Source: Oscillibacter sp. (GTDB lineage Bacteria > Bacillota > Clostridia > Oscillospirales > Oscillospiraceae). From it: DNA of 7,013 nt. Positions 6,961-7,013 of this stretch are shown here, piece by piece. The stretch lies in the NCBI GenBank assembly GCA_020025415.1, contig JAHHSB010000066.1:1-7013 (forward strand). Reading direction: 5' to 3'. The first letter of the stretch is position 1. Each line of letters opens with the position of its first letter. Both the position numbers and the translations under genes were made by a program. The notes beneath the pieces were generated by a model. The model made no database searches, was not told the DNA's origin, and saw nothing but the letters and a program-made list of their open reading frames with translations.

Positions 6961-7013
6961 TGTGCCCAGTTCCAGACTTCCCCGCCGGGAAGCCTGCCCG
7001 CGGAAAAGGATAC
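6961..7013. other. Right-edge non-coding stretch
   Basis: No gene start or end can be supported in these 53 bases. A small palindrome CTTCCC-cgcc-GGGAAG (6976-6991, within the right-edge sequence) is present, without a T run. Confidence 0.4.

Overview
The window looks like chromosomal DNA of a moderately GC-rich Firmicute (Bacillota, class Clostridia), most likely an Oscillospiraceae-type gut anaerobe. The reasons are a glmS ribozyme in front of glmS, strong AGGAGG-type ribosome binding sites, sigma-A-like promoters, a DUF421/DUF4363 gene pair, a class-typical nrdR, and a secreted SLH-domain muramidase. The family-level placement is inference; no rRNA or tRNA gene is present to confirm it.

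Left part (1-1720, minus strand): the 5' part of a secreted cell-wall protein. It has a signal peptide, three SLH repeats, a short repeat-rich segment, a Pro/Glu linker and a GH25 lysozyme domain that runs off the left edge. A near-consensus promoter (TTGACC-17-TATAAT) drives it. A strong bidirectional-looking terminator at 1682-1718 insulates it from the genes to the right.

Centre (1719-3960, minus strand): the amino-sugar module. A self-cleaving glmS ribozyme (about 3830-3960) leads into a complete 612-residue glmS. Sensing of glucosamine-6-phosphate by the ribozyme should feed back on production of the enzyme that makes it. Just downstream of the glmS stop lies a palindrome-rich spacer of about 120 bp. 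After it comes a second, diverged copy of the last ~20 codons of glmS, carrying a lost stop codon, and this sits directly against the strong terminator. This duplicated 3' end is the most unusual structure in the window. It suggests either a relic of a second glmS or the scar of an element that integrated at the glmS 3' end.

Right-centre (4107-5170, plus strand): a two-gene operon of a DUF421 (YetF-type) membrane protein and a DUF4363 protein, joined by an ATGA stop/start overlap. It converges on nrdR with only 7 bp between the stop codons.

Right part (5178-7013, minus strand): nrdR, the ribonucleotide-reductase repressor, with an extended -10 promoter; an unrecognised 182-residue cytoplasmic protein; a long perfect terminator hairpin; and a secreted 167-residue protein of unknown function with its own TATAAT element. 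No mobile-element gene, CRISPR array, tRNA or rRNA is visible.
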